In this document: piece after piece, positions 1 through 9,487 of the stretch | Layout of the letters: each line of letters opens with the position of its first letter | How positions within the stretch are numbered: position 1 is the stretch's first letter | From: Pseudomonas gingeri | GTDB taxonomy: Bacteria; Pseudomonadota; Gammaproteobacteria; Pseudomonadales; Pseudomonadaceae | DNA: 64,000 nt | NCBI RefSeq assembly: GCF_013385635.1 | Contig: NZ_JACAPR010000007.1 | Coordinates: forward strand, 279,427-343,426 | Direction of reading: 5' to 3' | The notes under the pieces: generated by a model | What the model was told of the DNA's origin: nothing | Seen by the model: only the letters and a program-made list of their open reading frames with translations | The model's database searches: none | Position numbers and translations under genes: made by a program

Positions 1-807
1 ATCGATCTGTACCACGACTGGGTACACGTCCAGGAATACGCCGCGCCGAAATCCATCGATCCGGAGAAGGCCCAGGCCCGCCTGTTCGATGCCCTGGCCG
101 CGATTCCCCAGGCACTCAACGTCGACAAGAGCCGGGTGATCATCAAGCGCCGTGAGCGCCAGAGCGGGACCAAGCAGTACGAACGCCAGAGTGCGCAGGG
201 CAAGTTCACCGAAGTCAGCGAAGGCGGGGTGAAGCTGCTGGTCAACTTGACCGACTACCTCGATACCGGGCTGTTCCTCGACCACCGGCCGATGCGCATG
301 CGGATCCAGAAGGAGGCCGCCGGCAAGCGTTTCCTCAATCTGTATTGCTACACCGCGACTGCCAGCGTGCATGCGGCCAAGGGCGGGGCACGGACGACCA
401 CCAGCGTTGACCTGTCGAAGACCTACCTCGACTGGGCCCGGCGCAACCTGTCGCTGAACGGCTTCTCCGACAAGAACCGCCTGGAGCAGGGCGACGTGAT
501 GACCTGGCTGGAAGGCTGTCGCGACGAGTTCGACCTGATTTTCATCGATCCGCCGACCTTCTCCAATTCCAAGCGCATGGAGGGCGTGTTCGACGTCCAG
601 CGTGATCATGTGCAACTGCTCGACCTGGCCATGGCTCGCCTGGCACCCGGCGGCGTGCTGTATTTCTCCAACAACTTCCGCAAGTTCCAGTTGGAAGACA
701 ACCTGGTGGCACGCTACGCCGTCGAGGAAATCAGCACCCAGACCCTGGACCCGGACTTTGCCCGCAACACCAAGATCCACCGGGCCTGGAAGATCACCGC
801 CCGCTAA
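1..807 (+). CDS. rlmL: RlmL (RlmKL) 23S rRNA methyltransferase, 3' part
   Basis: The reading frame is open from base 1, so only the C-terminal 268 residues lie in the window. They correspond to the RlmK half of the fused enzyme that makes m7G2069 (RlmK) and m2G2445 (RlmL) in 23S rRNA. Visible are the motif-I-like SAM segment FLNLYCYTATASVHAA, an acidic SAM-ribose contact in TSVDLSKTYLDW, and the motif IV DPPTF. The N-terminal THUMP and RlmL domains are upstream of the window. A dacB-yggL neighbourhood just downstream matches other pseudomonads. Confident family call; the start cannot be seen. Confidence 0.93.
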   Translation: MDLYHDWVHVQEYAAPKSIDPEKAQARLFDALAAIPQALNVDKSRVIIKRRERQSGTKQYERQSAQGKFTEVSEGGVKLLVNLTDYLDTGLFLDHRPMRMRIQKEAAGKRFLNLYCYTATASVHAAKGGARTTTSVDLSKTYLDWARRNLSLNGFSDKNRLEQGDVMTWLEGCRDEFDLIFIDPPTFSNSKRMEGVFDVQRDHVQLLDLAMARLAPGGVLYFSNNFRKFQLEDNLVARYAVEEISTQTLDPDFARNTKIHRAWKITAR

Positions 808-814
808 GCCATGA

Positions 815-858
815 GCAAGCCCCAGAGTCTTGATTTTTATAGGCTCGGGGGCTTTTGC
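815..858 (+). terminator. Possible weak terminator after rlmL
   Basis: A GAGCAAGCCCC segment is followed about 20 bases later by GGCTCGGGGGCTTTT. The two arms pair imperfectly (AGCCCC with GGGGCT) and a short T run follows. The loop is long, so this is only a candidate. Confidence 0.35.
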
Positions 859-941
859 GCTGGCTAATCTACTGGCGAATAGCTATAACTCAGTCAAAGC
901 CAATGTGATGTAAAACACGCCGGCGTGATGAGTTGTCGCCT

Positions 942-2891
942 ATGTCGTCGCATGCCGTACGCCCCAAGATTCTTGGCTTTATCAGTGAGGATGTCTCTGC
1001 GTGGCTGGTTGCGGTACTGGTCCTGGTGGCGGGGGGATTGCTCACTCTGCTGCTGTCCGTGGCGACACGTGACCTCAATCAGCGTCAGTTGCAGCAGCGT
1101 TTCGAACTGTTGGCCAGTGAACGCTTCAGCCGTATCGAGGAGCGCTTCGACGACCAGGCGCAGCGGCTCGACAGCCTGCGGCGGTTTTTCGTCAATTCCG
1201 ATTCGGTGACTCGCCAGGAGTTCGAAGGTTACGCCAGGCCGTTGCTGCTGCGGACCCAGGCCTATGCCTGGGCGCCGAGGGTCAAGGGCAGCGAGCGCGA
1301 GCCGTTCGAGCAGCAGGCACGGGCCCTGGGCATCAGCGATTTTTCCATTCGTGAACTCAACGCCGAAGGCCACCTGCAACTGGCCGCGGTGCGTGACGAG
1401 TATGTGCCGGTGTTGTACAGCGAGACGCAGAGTGCCCTGGGTTCGCCGCTGGGCTACGACTTGCTGGCACAGCCCTTGCGCCGTTCGACCCTCGAGCGTG
1501 CCCGCGACTCGGGCGCCATGGCGATCTCGCAACCACTGAACCTGGTGGGGGTCGAACCGGCCTATGCCCGCGGTGTGCTGCTGGTGGCGCCGGTCACCCT
1601 GGCTGTGAGTGTCGAGCAGCCCCGGCCGTCGCCCTATGGCTACGTGATGGCGGTGATCAGCATGCGTCAGTTGGTGGCCGACGGCTTGCCGGAACAGAAC
1701 CACGACAACCTGTCGGTGCGCATCCTCGATCTGTCGACGGAGGGCGAGCACGAAGTGCTGTACGAGTCACTCAATCTGCCGGTTGAAAACTCATTGGCGG
1801 CGATTCGCCTGTTGCGCCTGGCCGACCACGACTATCAGGTGGACATCCGGCCCAGCGATGCCTTCATCCAGGCCAATCATTCCTCGGAGGCCAGCCTGGC
1901 TGTGCTCGGCGGACTGCTGAGCGTGTTGCTCAGTGCCCTGCTGTACAACCTCGTCAGCCAGCGCCAGCGTGCCCTCAAGCTGGTGGAGCAGCGCACCTCG
2001 CAGTTGCAGGTACGCGACCGCTTGCTGGAAAAGCTTGGCGCGAACGTGCCCGGCGGTATCTACCAGTACAAGCTCAACCTCGACGGCGGTGCGCATTTTG
2101 TCTATGCGAGCGCCGGTACGGGGGATATTTTTGAAGTCGATACCCGGCGTCTGCAGGAGAATGCCGAGCCGGCATTCGAACGGGTTCATCCGGATGACCT
2201 GGGGCCGCTGCGTGCCTCCATCGAGGTGTCGGCCGAGCGACTCAGCCCCTGGCGCGAAGAGTTTCGCGTGATCCTGCCGGTGCGCGGCCTGCGCTGGTTG
2301 CGCGGCGAGGCCACGCCGGAGCGCCTGCCCAGCGGCGAGATACTCTGGCACGGCTATCTTTCCGATATCTCCGATCTCAAGCGGGTCGAGGAGGAGCTGC
2401 GCGCGCTGTCGGTCACCGACTCGCTGACCGGTATCTACAACCGGCGTTATTTCCAGGAGCGGCTCAAGACCGAGCTGGCACGGGCCCAGCGCGGGCCTGG
2501 CAGCCTGGCGGTGATCATGCTCGATATCGATCACTTCAAGCGCATCAACGATCAGTACGGCCACGCCGAAGGCGATCGGGTACTCAAGGAATTGTGCGTG
2601 CGGGTCAGCCATCGTTTGCGTCGCACCGATGTCTTCTGTCGCCTGGGCGGCGAGGAGTTCATGGTGTTGTGCCCCGACACTGACGCCGAACAGGCCTGCA
2701 GCCTGGCGTTGGAGCTGTGGCATGGGCTGCGCAATATGCCGTTCGACGGCGTCGGGCGGGTCACGGCAAGCTTCGGGATTGCCAGCTGGCGCGCGGAGGA
2801 GGGGGCGGATGCGCTCTTGCTGCGGGCGGATTCGGGCGTGTACTCGGCCAAGCAGAAGGGGCGGGACCGGGTGATGGCGGAGCTCGACTGA
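942..2891 (+). CDS. Membrane diguanylate cyclase (CHASE-PAS-GGDEF)
   Basis: A 649-residue protein predicted to make cyclic di-GMP at the inner membrane in response to a periplasmic signal. It has a membrane segment near residues 21-42, a CHASE-type sensor at about 75-290, a second membrane segment near 317-337, a PAS-like fold at about 365-480, and a GGDEF domain to the end. The active-site signature is GGEEF at 569-573. An RRTD inhibitory I-site sits five residues before it, so product inhibition is expected. There is no EAL domain. I chose the ATG at 942; an in-frame TTG lies nine bases upstream, and neither has a strong Shine-Dalgarno. It stands alone between rlmL and dacB. The ligand is unknown. 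Confidence 0.88.
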   Translation: MSSHAVRPKILGFISEDVSAWLVAVLVLVAGGLLTLLLSVATRDLNQRQLQQRFELLASERFSRIEERFDDQAQRLDSLRRFFVNSDSVTRQEFEGYARPLLLRTQAYAWAPRVKGSEREPFEQQARALGISDFSIRELNAEGHLQLAAVRDEYVPVLYSETQSALGSPLGYDLLAQPLRRSTLERARDSGAMAISQPLNLVGVEPAYARGVLLVAPVTLAVSVEQPRPSPYGYVMAVISMRQLVADGLPEQNHDNLSVRILDLSTEGEHEVLYESLNLPVENSLAAIRLLRLADHDYQVDIRPSDAFIQANHSSEASLAVLGGLLSVLLSALLYNLVSQRQRALKLVEQRTSQLQVRDRLLEKLGANVPGGIYQYKLNLDGGAHFVYASAGTGDIFEVDTRRLQENAEPAFERVHPDDLGPLRASIEVSAERLSPWREEFRVILPVRGLRWLRGEATPERLPSGEILWHGYLSDISDLKRVEEELRALSVTDSLTGIYNRRYFQERLKTELARAQRGPGSLAVIMLDIDHFKRINDQYGHAEGDRVLKELCVRVSHRLRRTDVFCRLGGEEFMVLCPDTDAEQACSLALELWHGLRNMPFDGVGRVTASFGIASWRAEEGADALLLRADSGVYSAKQKGRDRVMAELD

Positions 2892-2943
2892 GGCAGGTCG
2901 AACGGTTTCTGACCGAAGCAAAAGCTGTGGGAGTGGAGTTTGC

Positions 2944-3034
2944 GTGGGAGGGGGCTTGCCCCCGAAGGCAGTGTTCCTGCCACAAGGCGTGTGGCGAATC
3001 TACCGGCCTCTTCGCGGGCAAGCCCGCTCCCACA
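2944..3034. repeat. REP-type inverted pair
   Basis: GTGGGAGGGGGCTTGCCCCC at the left and its near reverse complement (GCGGGCAAGCCCGCTCCCAC) at the right flank about 35 bases. This is the doublet arrangement of Pseudomonas REP sequences, lying between the GGDEF gene and dacB, whose 3' ends face each other. Confidence 0.85.
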
Positions 3035-3066
3035 TAAACCTGCCTTTTACACATGGCTTGTGCAGG

Positions 3067-4521
3067 TTACTCGTCCGAATCGGCCGGTCGCGGCTGGCGA
3101 TACAGGTCCAGCAATACCTGATCCAGTATCGACGAGGCGCCCCATGGCTTCGGATCGTTGAGGATGGCCACCACCGCCCAGGTCGTGCCGTTGCTGTCGC
3201 GGCTGAAGCCGGCAATCGCCCGCACGGTGTTCAGGGTGCCGGTCTTGATATGTGCCTCACCCGACATCGCCGTATGTTTCAGGCGCTTGCGCATGGTGCC
3301 GTCCATGCCGGTGATCGGCATTGAACTGATGAACTCCGCGGCGTAGGGGCTTTTCCAGGCTGCCTGCAGCATGCTCGCCATCTCCCGGGCGCTGACCCGT
3401 TCGGCACGCGACAGGCCGGAACCGTTCTCCATCACCAGGTGCGGTGCGGTGATGCCTTTCTGCGCCAGCCACTGGCGCACGACCCGTTGCGCGGCCTTGG
3501 CATCGTCGCCGTCGGCATCATTGCGGAACTTCGCGCCCAGGCTGAGGAACAGTTGCTGGGCCATGGTGTTGTTACTGTACTTGTTGATGTCGCGGATGAT
3601 TTCCGTCAGGTCTGGCGAGAACGCCCGGGCCAGCAGCTTGGCGCCCTTGGGTACCGCGTCCTGGCGGTCCTTGCCGTGGATGCTGCCGCCCAGTTCCTGC
3701 CAGATGGCGCGTACGGCGCCGGCGGTGTAGGTCGGATGGTCGAGCAGCGAAAGATAGGTCTGCGAGCTGCAGCCCTCGGCCAGTTGGCCGCTGACCGTGA
3801 CGATGGTCGAACCGTCGGCCTGGGTCACCGGGTTGTAGCGCACGTCGCCGGCGCATTGCTTGGCATTGACCACCTTGACCTGGTTGTCGATGCGGATATT
3901 GGCGATCGGCGGCTCGACCGACACCAGCACCTTGCCCGAATCGTTGCGGGCGACAAAACGCAGGGCCTTGAGATTGACCATCAGCGCATCGGGCTTGACC
4001 AGGAACGGCTTGTTTTCGTCATTGCCGTCATCGTTGAACTCCGGTAACTGCGGTTGCACGAAGAAGCTGCGGTCGAGTACCAGGTCGCCGGTCACCTGGG
4101 TCACGCCATTGGCCCGCAGGTCGCGCATCAGCAGCCAGAGCTTTTCCATGTTCAGCTTGGGGTCGCCACCGCCCTTGAGGTACAGGTTGCCCTGCAGGAT
4201 GCCGTTGCTCAGGGTGCCGTCGGTGTAGAACTCGGTTTTCCACTGGTGATTCGGCCCGAGCATTTCCAGGGCGGCGTAGGTGGTGATCAGCTTCATGGTC
4301 GAGGCCGGGTTGACCGACACATCGGCATTGAACATCGTCGGTGTACCCGGACCGTTGAGCGGCAGCATGACCAGCGACAGGGCATCGTTCTGCAGCTTGC
4401 TGGCCTTGATTGCCTGCTGGACCTTGGGAGAGAGGGTGGTGTTGACCGGAGCGGCGGAAACGGGAAGTGCCAGGGGAAGAAGGAGACTGGCGAGTACGAA
4501 AGGGCGCAAAGATTTGATCAT
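3067..4521 (-). CDS. dacB: D-alanyl-D-alanine carboxypeptidase/endopeptidase PBP4
   Basis: A 484-residue class C (S13) penicillin-binding protein that trims or cleaves D-Ala-containing peptides of peptidoglycan in the periplasm. The N-terminus is a signal peptide (MIKSLRPF..., cleavage probably after VSA near residue 23). The three catalytic motifs are present: STMK at 74-77, SNN at 316-318 and KTG at 426-428. The long insertion between STMK and SNN is typical of PBP4. The frame stays open upstream to 4650, but the ATG at 4521 gives the signal peptide directly, so I start there. Length is close to the E. coli enzyme (477). Divergent from yggL. Confidence 0.95.
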   Translation of the reverse strand: MIKSLRPFVLASLLLPLALPVSAAPVNTTLSPKVQQAIKASKLQNDALSLVMLPLNGPGTPTMFNADVSVNPASTMKLITTYAALEMLGPNHQWKTEFYTDGTLSNGILQGNLYLKGGGDPKLNMEKLWLLMRDLRANGVTQVTGDLVLDRSFFVQPQLPEFNDDGNDENKPFLVKPDALMVNLKALRFVARNDSGKVLVSVEPPIANIRIDNQVKVVNAKQCAGDVRYNPVTQADGSTIVTVSGQLAEGCSSQTYLSLLDHPTYTAGAVRAIWQELGGSIHGKDRQDAVPKGAKLLARAFSPDLTEIIRDINKYSNNTMAQQLFLSLGAKFRNDADGDDAKAAQRVVRQWLAQKGITAPHLVMENGSGLSRAERVSAREMASMLQAAWKSPYAAEFISSMPITGMDGTMRKRLKHTAMSGEAHIKTGTLNTVRAIAGFSRDSNGTTWAVVAILNDPKPWGASSILDQVLLDLYRQPRPADSDE

Positions 4522-4753
4522 ATAAAATAAGACCCTACAGCCGAGGGGAAAAATACGAGGGCATATGGACAAAAAACCCTCAATGGTCATGAAAGTGTCG
4601 GCATTATGCCCCAAGCGGGCGCTACTGGGGCCTTGCCGGTGGGACGGCATTTCAATTTTTTGCGCCCGATCGACCGGCTGCGCCCAGAGACTCGGGCAAT
4701 TGCAGCCTCAAACTGCTAAAGTGCCGCCCGTTATTACTTTTGAGGATTGTTTC

Positions 4754-5098
4754 ATGGCGACTAACCGTTCCCAGCGTCTGCGCAAAAAATTGTGCGTTGA
4801 TGAATTTCAGGAGTTGGGTTTCGAGCTGAACCTGGATTTCAAAGAAGACCTGAGTGAAGAGGCTATCGACGCTTTCCTCGAGGCTTTCCTGAAAGAAGCA
4901 ATGGAAGCCAATGGTCTGGGTTATGTCGGCGGTGATGACTACGGTCTGGTCTGCCTGATCAAGCGTGGCTCGGTGTCCGAAGAGCAACGTGCTGCTGTCG
5001 AAGGCTGGCTCAAGGCCCGCAGCGAACTGAGCTCGGCTGAAGTCAGCCCGCTGCTGGACGTCTGGTACCCGGAAAAACCGATCAATCCGGTAGCCTGA
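4754..5098 (+). CDS. yggL: YggL family (DUF469) protein
   Basis: A 114-residue acidic protein of the YggL family; the E. coli member has been linked to the ribosome and large-subunit biogenesis. The N-terminus is basic (RSQRLRKKLCVDEFQELGF) and the middle is acidic. ATG at 4754 has a GAGG 8-10 bases upstream. The frame stays open further upstream, but that stretch does not look like the family. It is a single gene ended by a strong hairpin terminator. Confidence 0.88.
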   Translation: MATNRSQRLRKKLCVDEFQELGFELNLDFKEDLSEEAIDAFLEAFLKEAMEANGLGYVGGDDYGLVCLIKRGSVSEEQRAAVEGWLKARSELSSAEVSPLLDVWYPEKPINPVA

Positions 5099-5150
5099 TG
5101 TCGTTCGGGCAAGGTGCCCTGTAAGCGCCTTTCCCGAGGCACAACGAAAA

Positions 5151-5182
5151 ACGGACACGCCATGGCGTGTCCGTTTTTTTAT
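5151..5182 (+). terminator. Intrinsic terminator after yggL
   Basis: A perfect ten-base-pair stem (ACGGACACGC with GCGTGTCCGT) around a CATG loop is followed by seven T residues. Textbook rho-independent terminator. Confidence 0.95.
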
Positions 5183-5194
5183 GCCCGCTGCTTA

Positions 5195-5222
5195 TGTGGG
5201 AGCCGGCTTGCCGGCGATGGCG
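5195..5222. repeat. Single REP-like unit (TGTGGGAGCCGGCTTGCCGGCGA)
   Basis: One copy of the short palindromic repeat built on GCCGGCTTGCCGGC, without its usual inverted partner nearby. The same unit recurs at about 48.3, 50.9 and 61.5 kb. Confidence 0.75.
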
Positions 5223-5264
5223 TGCGCATGGGCGCTGTCGGCCTGAAGGGCGTGTCCGCTGCAA

Positions 5265-6035
5265 TCAGTCGTAGATCGCCTTCTTCTTCCAGTCGGCGTC
5301 GGCTTCCACATCCTTGAGGCCCTGGGTCAGTTCGTTGACGTCATCTTCGGCCGGCTGGGTGGTTGCCAGGACCATGGCGTTGGCCCGCGCCAGGAGTTTC
5401 TCCAGGAACAGCAGTTGCTCGGTATAGACCGCCGGCTCCGGTTGCTTGCGCAGGTATTGCACGCCGCGTTCGAACGCCAGGCGCGCCTGCCCTGGCTGGT
5501 TCTGTTGCAAGGCATGCTGGCCGAGGTTGTTGAAGAACTCGATGTGCAGCAGGACCAGGATATGCCGCACTTCGCGGATCCAGTGCTTGGCTTCGGTGGG
5601 CTGCAGGAAACCATCCTGGGCCGCGCGGGTGATCTGGCCGTGCAGGGCTTCGAGCAGGAAACGCACGTCCTTGGCCTTGGCTTCGGTCTGGATCGGGCTG
5701 GGCGGGTTGTTGACCGGGATCGATTCGCCCTGGTTGACCAGGCCGTTGAGTTCGGCGATGCGCGACTTGAGCACGGCATCGGTCTTGCTCATGTTCAGCA
5801 GTCGTTGATTGACGTTGAGTTCCAGGCGCGTCAGCAGCAGCTTGAGCGCGGCGTTCATGTACTGACCGGGAAAGGTCTCGGTGATTTCGCCGCAACGACG
5901 CAGGCGATCCTTGAGTTCAACCTTGAGGCGAGCCTTTTCCAGCTTGTTGTTCTCGGCCATATGGTTGAGGAAGCCAATGGCGATCAAGAGAAAGATCCCG
6001 GCTGCTACCAGCAGGGTGATCATGAGTGGTGTCAC
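5265..6035 (-). CDS. One-TM hypothetical protein with helical cytoplasmic domain
   Basis: A 256-residue protein whose function I do not recognise. Residues about 5-25 form a single membrane helix (MITLLVAAGIFLLIAIGF), followed by a long charged, mostly helical region with coiled-coil character (KLEKARLKVELKDRLRRC). A later stretch resembles a TPR-like helical pair (FNNLGQHALQQNQPGQARLAF). A GTG at 6035 is preceded by GAGGT at a seven-base spacing; an ATG at 6023 is the alternative. It is a lone gene facing yggL, upstream of the tRNA cluster. Probably a conserved pseudomonad inner-membrane protein. Confidence 0.75.
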   Translation of the reverse strand: MTPLMITLLVAAGIFLLIAIGFLNHMAENNKLEKARLKVELKDRLRRCGEITETFPGQYMNAALKLLLTRLELNVNQRLLNMSKTDAVLKSRIAELNGLVNQGESIPVNNPPSPIQTEAKAKDVRFLLEALHGQITRAAQDGFLQPTEAKHWIREVRHILVLLHIEFFNNLGQHALQQNQPGQARLAFERGVQYLRKQPEPAVYTEQLLFLEKLLARANAMVLATTQPAEDDVNELTQGLKDVEADADWKKKAIYD

Positions 6036-6381
6036 CGTTAAGACCTCTTCAAGGTGGAATGCGAGCGAGTGTAGTGGCTTGGCGTTGTCGCTGATAGCGT
6101 TGATCGACGTGTAGCACGGTGCCAGAGCGCCTCTCTATAGATAGGTGCACATTGCCACTATTTGCGCAGGTGGACTATAGCGCCTTGTCGAGTGCCAGAA
6201 TATAGGCGCCAATCGTCGGACGCGAGGGAAGCCTCGAAAGGGCCGCAAAGCAGGGCGAAGTCATTGATTTAAATAAATTTATAGTTGGGGGTTGACGACC
6301 CTTCGATCCATCCATAGAATGCGCGCCACTTGCAGCGTAAAGCACACAGCGAAACGCGGCAGGGAGTGAATGTTGTAGCGT
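6036..6381. other. Intergenic region upstream of the tRNA cluster
   Basis: About 345 bases with no credible gene. It holds the tRNA promoter near 6292-6320 and, on the other strand, the leader of the 5265-6035 gene. I see no further structure in it. Confidence 0.7.
6292..6320 (+). promoter_or_regulatory. Sigma-70 promoter of the tRNA cluster
   Basis: TTGACG (-35) and TAGAAT (-10) are separated by exactly 17 bases. A GCGCGCC stretch directly after the -10 is the GC-rich discriminator typical of stringently controlled stable-RNA promoters. The first tRNA begins about 60 bases downstream. Confidence 0.9.
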
Positions 6382-6457
6382 GTCCCCTTCGTCTAGTGGC
6401 CTAGGACACCGCCCTTTCACGGCGGTAACAGGGGTTCGAGTCCCCTAGGGGACGCCA
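6382..6457 (+). tRNA. tRNA-Glu(TTC), copy 1
   Basis: A 76-base cloverleaf with acceptor GTCCCCT pairing AGGGGAC, anticodon stem CCGCC/GGCGG with loop CTTTCAC (anticodon TTC), T-loop GGTTCGAGTCC, and an encoded CCA-like end (GCCA). Confidence 0.98.
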
Positions 6458-6459
6458 AT

Positions 6460-6535
<76 letters not shown>

Positions 6536-6639
6536 ATTTTAAACGGTCTTGCCTTCGGGCGGGGCTGAGTGAAATCAGGATCAGATCTTCGGATGTGGTG
6601 CTGGACACCGAAACACACACCATGTGTTCCGGGTAGCGT

Positions 6640-6715
6640 GTCCCCTTCGTCTAGTGGCCTAGGACACCGCCCTTTCACGGCGGTAACAGGGGTTCGAGTC
6701 CCCTAGGGGACGCCA
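6640..6715 (+). tRNA. tRNA-Glu(TTC), copy 2
   Basis: Identical by eye to the copy at 6382-6457, with the same TTC anticodon and encoded 3' CCA. No separate promoter is evident in the 104 bases before it, so it is probably co-transcribed. Confidence 0.98.
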
Positions 6716-6718
6716 TTT

Positions 6719-6794
<76 letters not shown>

Positions 6795-6803
6795 AATTCA
6801 ATG

Positions 6804-6836
6804 AAAACGCCGCTCAGTGATGAGCGGCGTTTTTGT
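6804..6836 (+). terminator. Terminator of the tRNA cluster
   Basis: AACGCCGCTCA pairs with TGAGCGGCGTT around a GTGA loop, followed by TTTTTG. A strong rho-independent terminator. Confidence 0.95.
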
Positions 6837-6920
6837 TTGTGTGTGACTTTATCCGCTACTATTCGATTTCATGGTGGCTCACGCCAGTGGACCCGCCGCA
6901 ACGGCGGGTCCTGAACACGA

Positions 6921-8660
6921 TCAGAGCTTCGGCAACTGCCCGATCCGCCCCATCATCTCGGTGACGATCTGCAGGTCCAGCAGGAACTGCTCCACGGTCT
7001 TGAACTCGTTGTCGGTGTGGCCGGTGTACTTGACCTCGGGCCGGGCCAGGCCGAATTGCACGCCGTTGGGCAGTTCATGGACGGACGTGGCGCCGGCGGA
7101 GGTGCCGAACTTGTGAGGCATGCCCAGGTTTTCGCTTGCCACGGCCAGCAAGGCCTTGACCCACTCACCTTCGGGGTTGCGGTACATCGGTTCGGCGATT
7201 TTGGTATCAAGCGTCACGGCAACCCGGGTCTTCTTGCTCCAGGCGTCCAGCTTGCCGGTGATTTCGGACTTGAGCAGTTCGGGCGACTTGCCCTTCGGCA
7301 CCCGCAGGTTGACCGCGAGCTTGAAGACCTTGTCATCCTGGCCGACATACGTCAGGGAAGCGGTCAGCGGTCCCATGAAGGCATCGGAGAAGCCCACGCC
7401 CAGCTTGCTGCCCAGATAATCCAGGCCCCAGTTGTCGGCGGCATAGCGGGCGGCGTCGGTGATCTGGTTGTGCTTGAGCGCAACTTTGCCATCGAGGCCA
7501 TTGATGAAATCGAGCATCCGCACCACCGGGTTGACCCCGGACTCGGGCTCGGAGGAGTGGGCGGAAACGCCGGTGACCGTCAGCGCGACGTCCTTGCCGA
7601 CGACCTTGGCGCTCACTTCGAAGTTGCCGCCGTGGCGCTTGGCATACCCCGCACCGGCTTTCTGCAGGCTGGCAGCCAGTTCGGCGGGCTTGTCGGTCAC
7701 CAGGGTGGCGACGGACGTCGATGGAATCTGGTTGGTCGCCATGCCGCCGGTCATCGCGGTGATTTCCGCGCCCTTGCCCTGTGCCTCGCGTCGGGCAAAG
7801 CTGGCCATCACGGTGCCGTAGCCTTTCTCGGCAATCACCACCGGGTAGCCGCCATCCAGCGCCAGGTTATAGGTGGGCGTCGGGTTGTGCTCGAAGTAAT
7901 AAGGGATGGCGTCGCCGCTGGTTTCCTCGGTGGTGTCCACCAGCAGCTTGAAATTGCGCGCCAGCGGCAGCTTTTCTTCCTTGATGACCTTCATGGCGTA
8001 GAGCGCGACGACGATGCCGTTCTTGTCATCCTCGGTACCACGGCCATACATACGGTCGCCGATCAGGGTGACCTTGAACGGATCGAGCTTGGTGCCGTCC
8101 TTCAGTACCCAGTTTTCCGGTGTTACCGGCACCACGTCGGCGTGAGCGTGGATACCGACGACTTCATCGCCGGTGCCTTCGAGGGAGATCTCGTAGACGC
8201 GGTTGTCGATGTTGCGAAAGTTCAGGTTGAAGGCCTGGGCAAGGCTCTTGATCTTGTCGGCGATCTTGATGAATTCCGGGTTGTCGTGCTGGGCAACACC
8301 GTCGACGTTGAAGGTCGGGATCTCCACCAGTTCACGCAGGGTTTCGGTGGCGGCGCTGCCGTATTTCACTCGTGCGTAAATGCCGAGCAGGCGATGGATC
8401 TCGTTCTGCTGGTCGACGGACAGGCTCTTGTTGTCGAGGAAGGCATTGATCGCCGGGCCGAGTTTGTCGGTCTTGGCCAGATCGCTCTTGCCCAGGTTGC
8501 CGAGGAACTGGCGGAAATCCGTGACCGAGTTGTCACTGAAGGTCTTGAGGATGGCCGCGCTCTGTTGTGGGGTGATATTGGCTGCTGCGTGTACGGCGAA
8601 CGACGAAAGACTGGCCAGCATCAATGTGGTGGTGGCCAGGTGTTTGAGGGCGAAATTCAT
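6921..8660 (-). CDS. Exported M20 family dipeptidase
   Basis: A 579-residue zinc peptidase of the M20/PepV-like group, predicted to hydrolyse small peptides in the periplasm. An N-terminal signal peptide (MNFALKHLATTTLM..., cleavage near AVHAA) supports the ATG at 8660; ATGs at 8672 and 8708 are in frame, but the first has AAGGA directly abutting it. Metal-site motifs are HAHAD at 171-175, GRGTEDD with the bridging Asp near 211, and TTEET with the catalytic Glu near 245. The family's dimerisation lid lies between the two halves. Monocistronic. Substrate unknown. Confidence 0.88.
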   Translation of the reverse strand: MNFALKHLATTTLMLASLSSFAVHAAANITPQQSAAILKTFSDNSVTDFRQFLGNLGKSDLAKTDKLGPAINAFLDNKSLSVDQQNEIHRLLGIYARVKYGSAATETLRELVEIPTFNVDGVAQHDNPEFIKIADKIKSLAQAFNLNFRNIDNRVYEISLEGTGDEVVGIHAHADVVPVTPENWVLKDGTKLDPFKVTLIGDRMYGRGTEDDKNGIVVALYAMKVIKEEKLPLARNFKLLVDTTEETSGDAIPYYFEHNPTPTYNLALDGGYPVVIAEKGYGTVMASFARREAQGKGAEITAMTGGMATNQIPSTSVATLVTDKPAELAASLQKAGAGYAKRHGGNFEVSAKVVGKDVALTVTGVSAHSSEPESGVNPVVRMLDFINGLDGKVALKHNQITDAARYAADNWGLDYLGSKLGVGFSDAFMGPLTASLTYVGQDDKVFKLAVNLRVPKGKSPELLKSEITGKLDAWSKKTRVAVTLDTKIAEPMYRNPEGEWVKALLAVASENLGMPHKFGTSAGATSVHELPNGVQFGLARPEVKYTGHTDNEFKTVEQFLLDLQIVTEMMGRIGQLPKL

Positions 8661-8729
8661 TGCAGGACGCATTCCTTTGCAGGCTGTTGGTGGGGAATAT
8701 CTGATCAATCAGACAGAAACACCCCCGGA

Positions 8730-9371
8730 CTATAAAGAAAGCATCAACCGCCCGGCAAACAGAATCAGCACCACGCCCATGCTGCGTTCAAACCAGTGCC
8801 CCATCTTCAGAAACGCCTGGCGTACCCGTTCGCTGGAAAACAGCAGGCTGACCAGGATGAACCACAGGGCATTGATGCTGCACATCCACAGGCCGTACAA
8901 AGCCTGGATCTTCAGCGGCGTCGAGGCGCTGACCACCGTGGTGAAGATCGCCAGGAAGAACAGGGTGGCCTTGGGATTGGTGGCGTTGGTCAGGAAGCCG
9001 GTGGTGAAGGCTTTCGGCAAACCTTGCCGTGGCGCGTTGTCTGGCTGTGGTGCGGCGATATCCGTCCGTGCTCCCTGTGGTTTGCTCCTGAGCAGATTGA
9101 TCCCCAGGTAAAGGATATAGCCGGCACCGATGACCTTGGCGACGTTCAGCAACCAGGGTGCGCTGTTCATCAACGTGCCGACACCGAGCAAGGTGTACAG
9201 CACATGCACCGAGATGCCCGCGCCAATGCCGATGGCGGTGAACAGGCCGACCATCCTGCCAAACCGCACGCTCTGGCGAATGGTCACGGCGAAGTCCGGG
9301 CCGGGGGCGACCACGGCAAGAAAGTGGATGGTCGCCAGGGCGATGAATTCGTGGAGATACTGGGAATACAT
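8730..9371 (-). CDS. LysE/RhtB family amino-acid exporter
   Basis: A 213-residue inner-membrane protein with about six hydrophobic segments. The N-terminal pattern VVAPGPDFAVTIRQSVRFG is the hallmark of RhtB-type exporters, which expel amino acids such as homoserine or threonine. Divergently transcribed from a LysR regulator 116 bases away, which probably controls it. Substrate cannot be read from sequence. Confidence 0.9.
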   Translation of the reverse strand: MYSQYLHEFIALATIHFLAVVAPGPDFAVTIRQSVRFGRMVGLFTAIGIGAGISVHVLYTLLGVGTLMNSAPWLLNVAKVIGAGYILYLGINLLRSKPQGARTDIAAPQPDNAPRQGLPKAFTTGFLTNATNPKATLFFLAIFTTVVSASTPLKIQALYGLWMCSINALWFILVSLLFSSERVRQAFLKMGHWFERSMGVVLILFAGRLMLSL

Positions 9372-9487
9372 GAGGGTTTCCTCGACAGGGGGGCGTGGTA
9401 CAGACCGTGATCAGGTTTGTCGGCGACCAGTATAAAAATGGCCGGGACATGTGATAATCCGGTCAAATCTCAATGGACCTGTGCATC

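Noticed and set aside
7017..8735. A 572-codon plus-strand frame opposite the M20 dipeptidase
   Set aside because: Antisense shadow in GC-rich DNA; composition unlike a real protein, while the minus-strand gene has intact metal motifs and a signal peptide.
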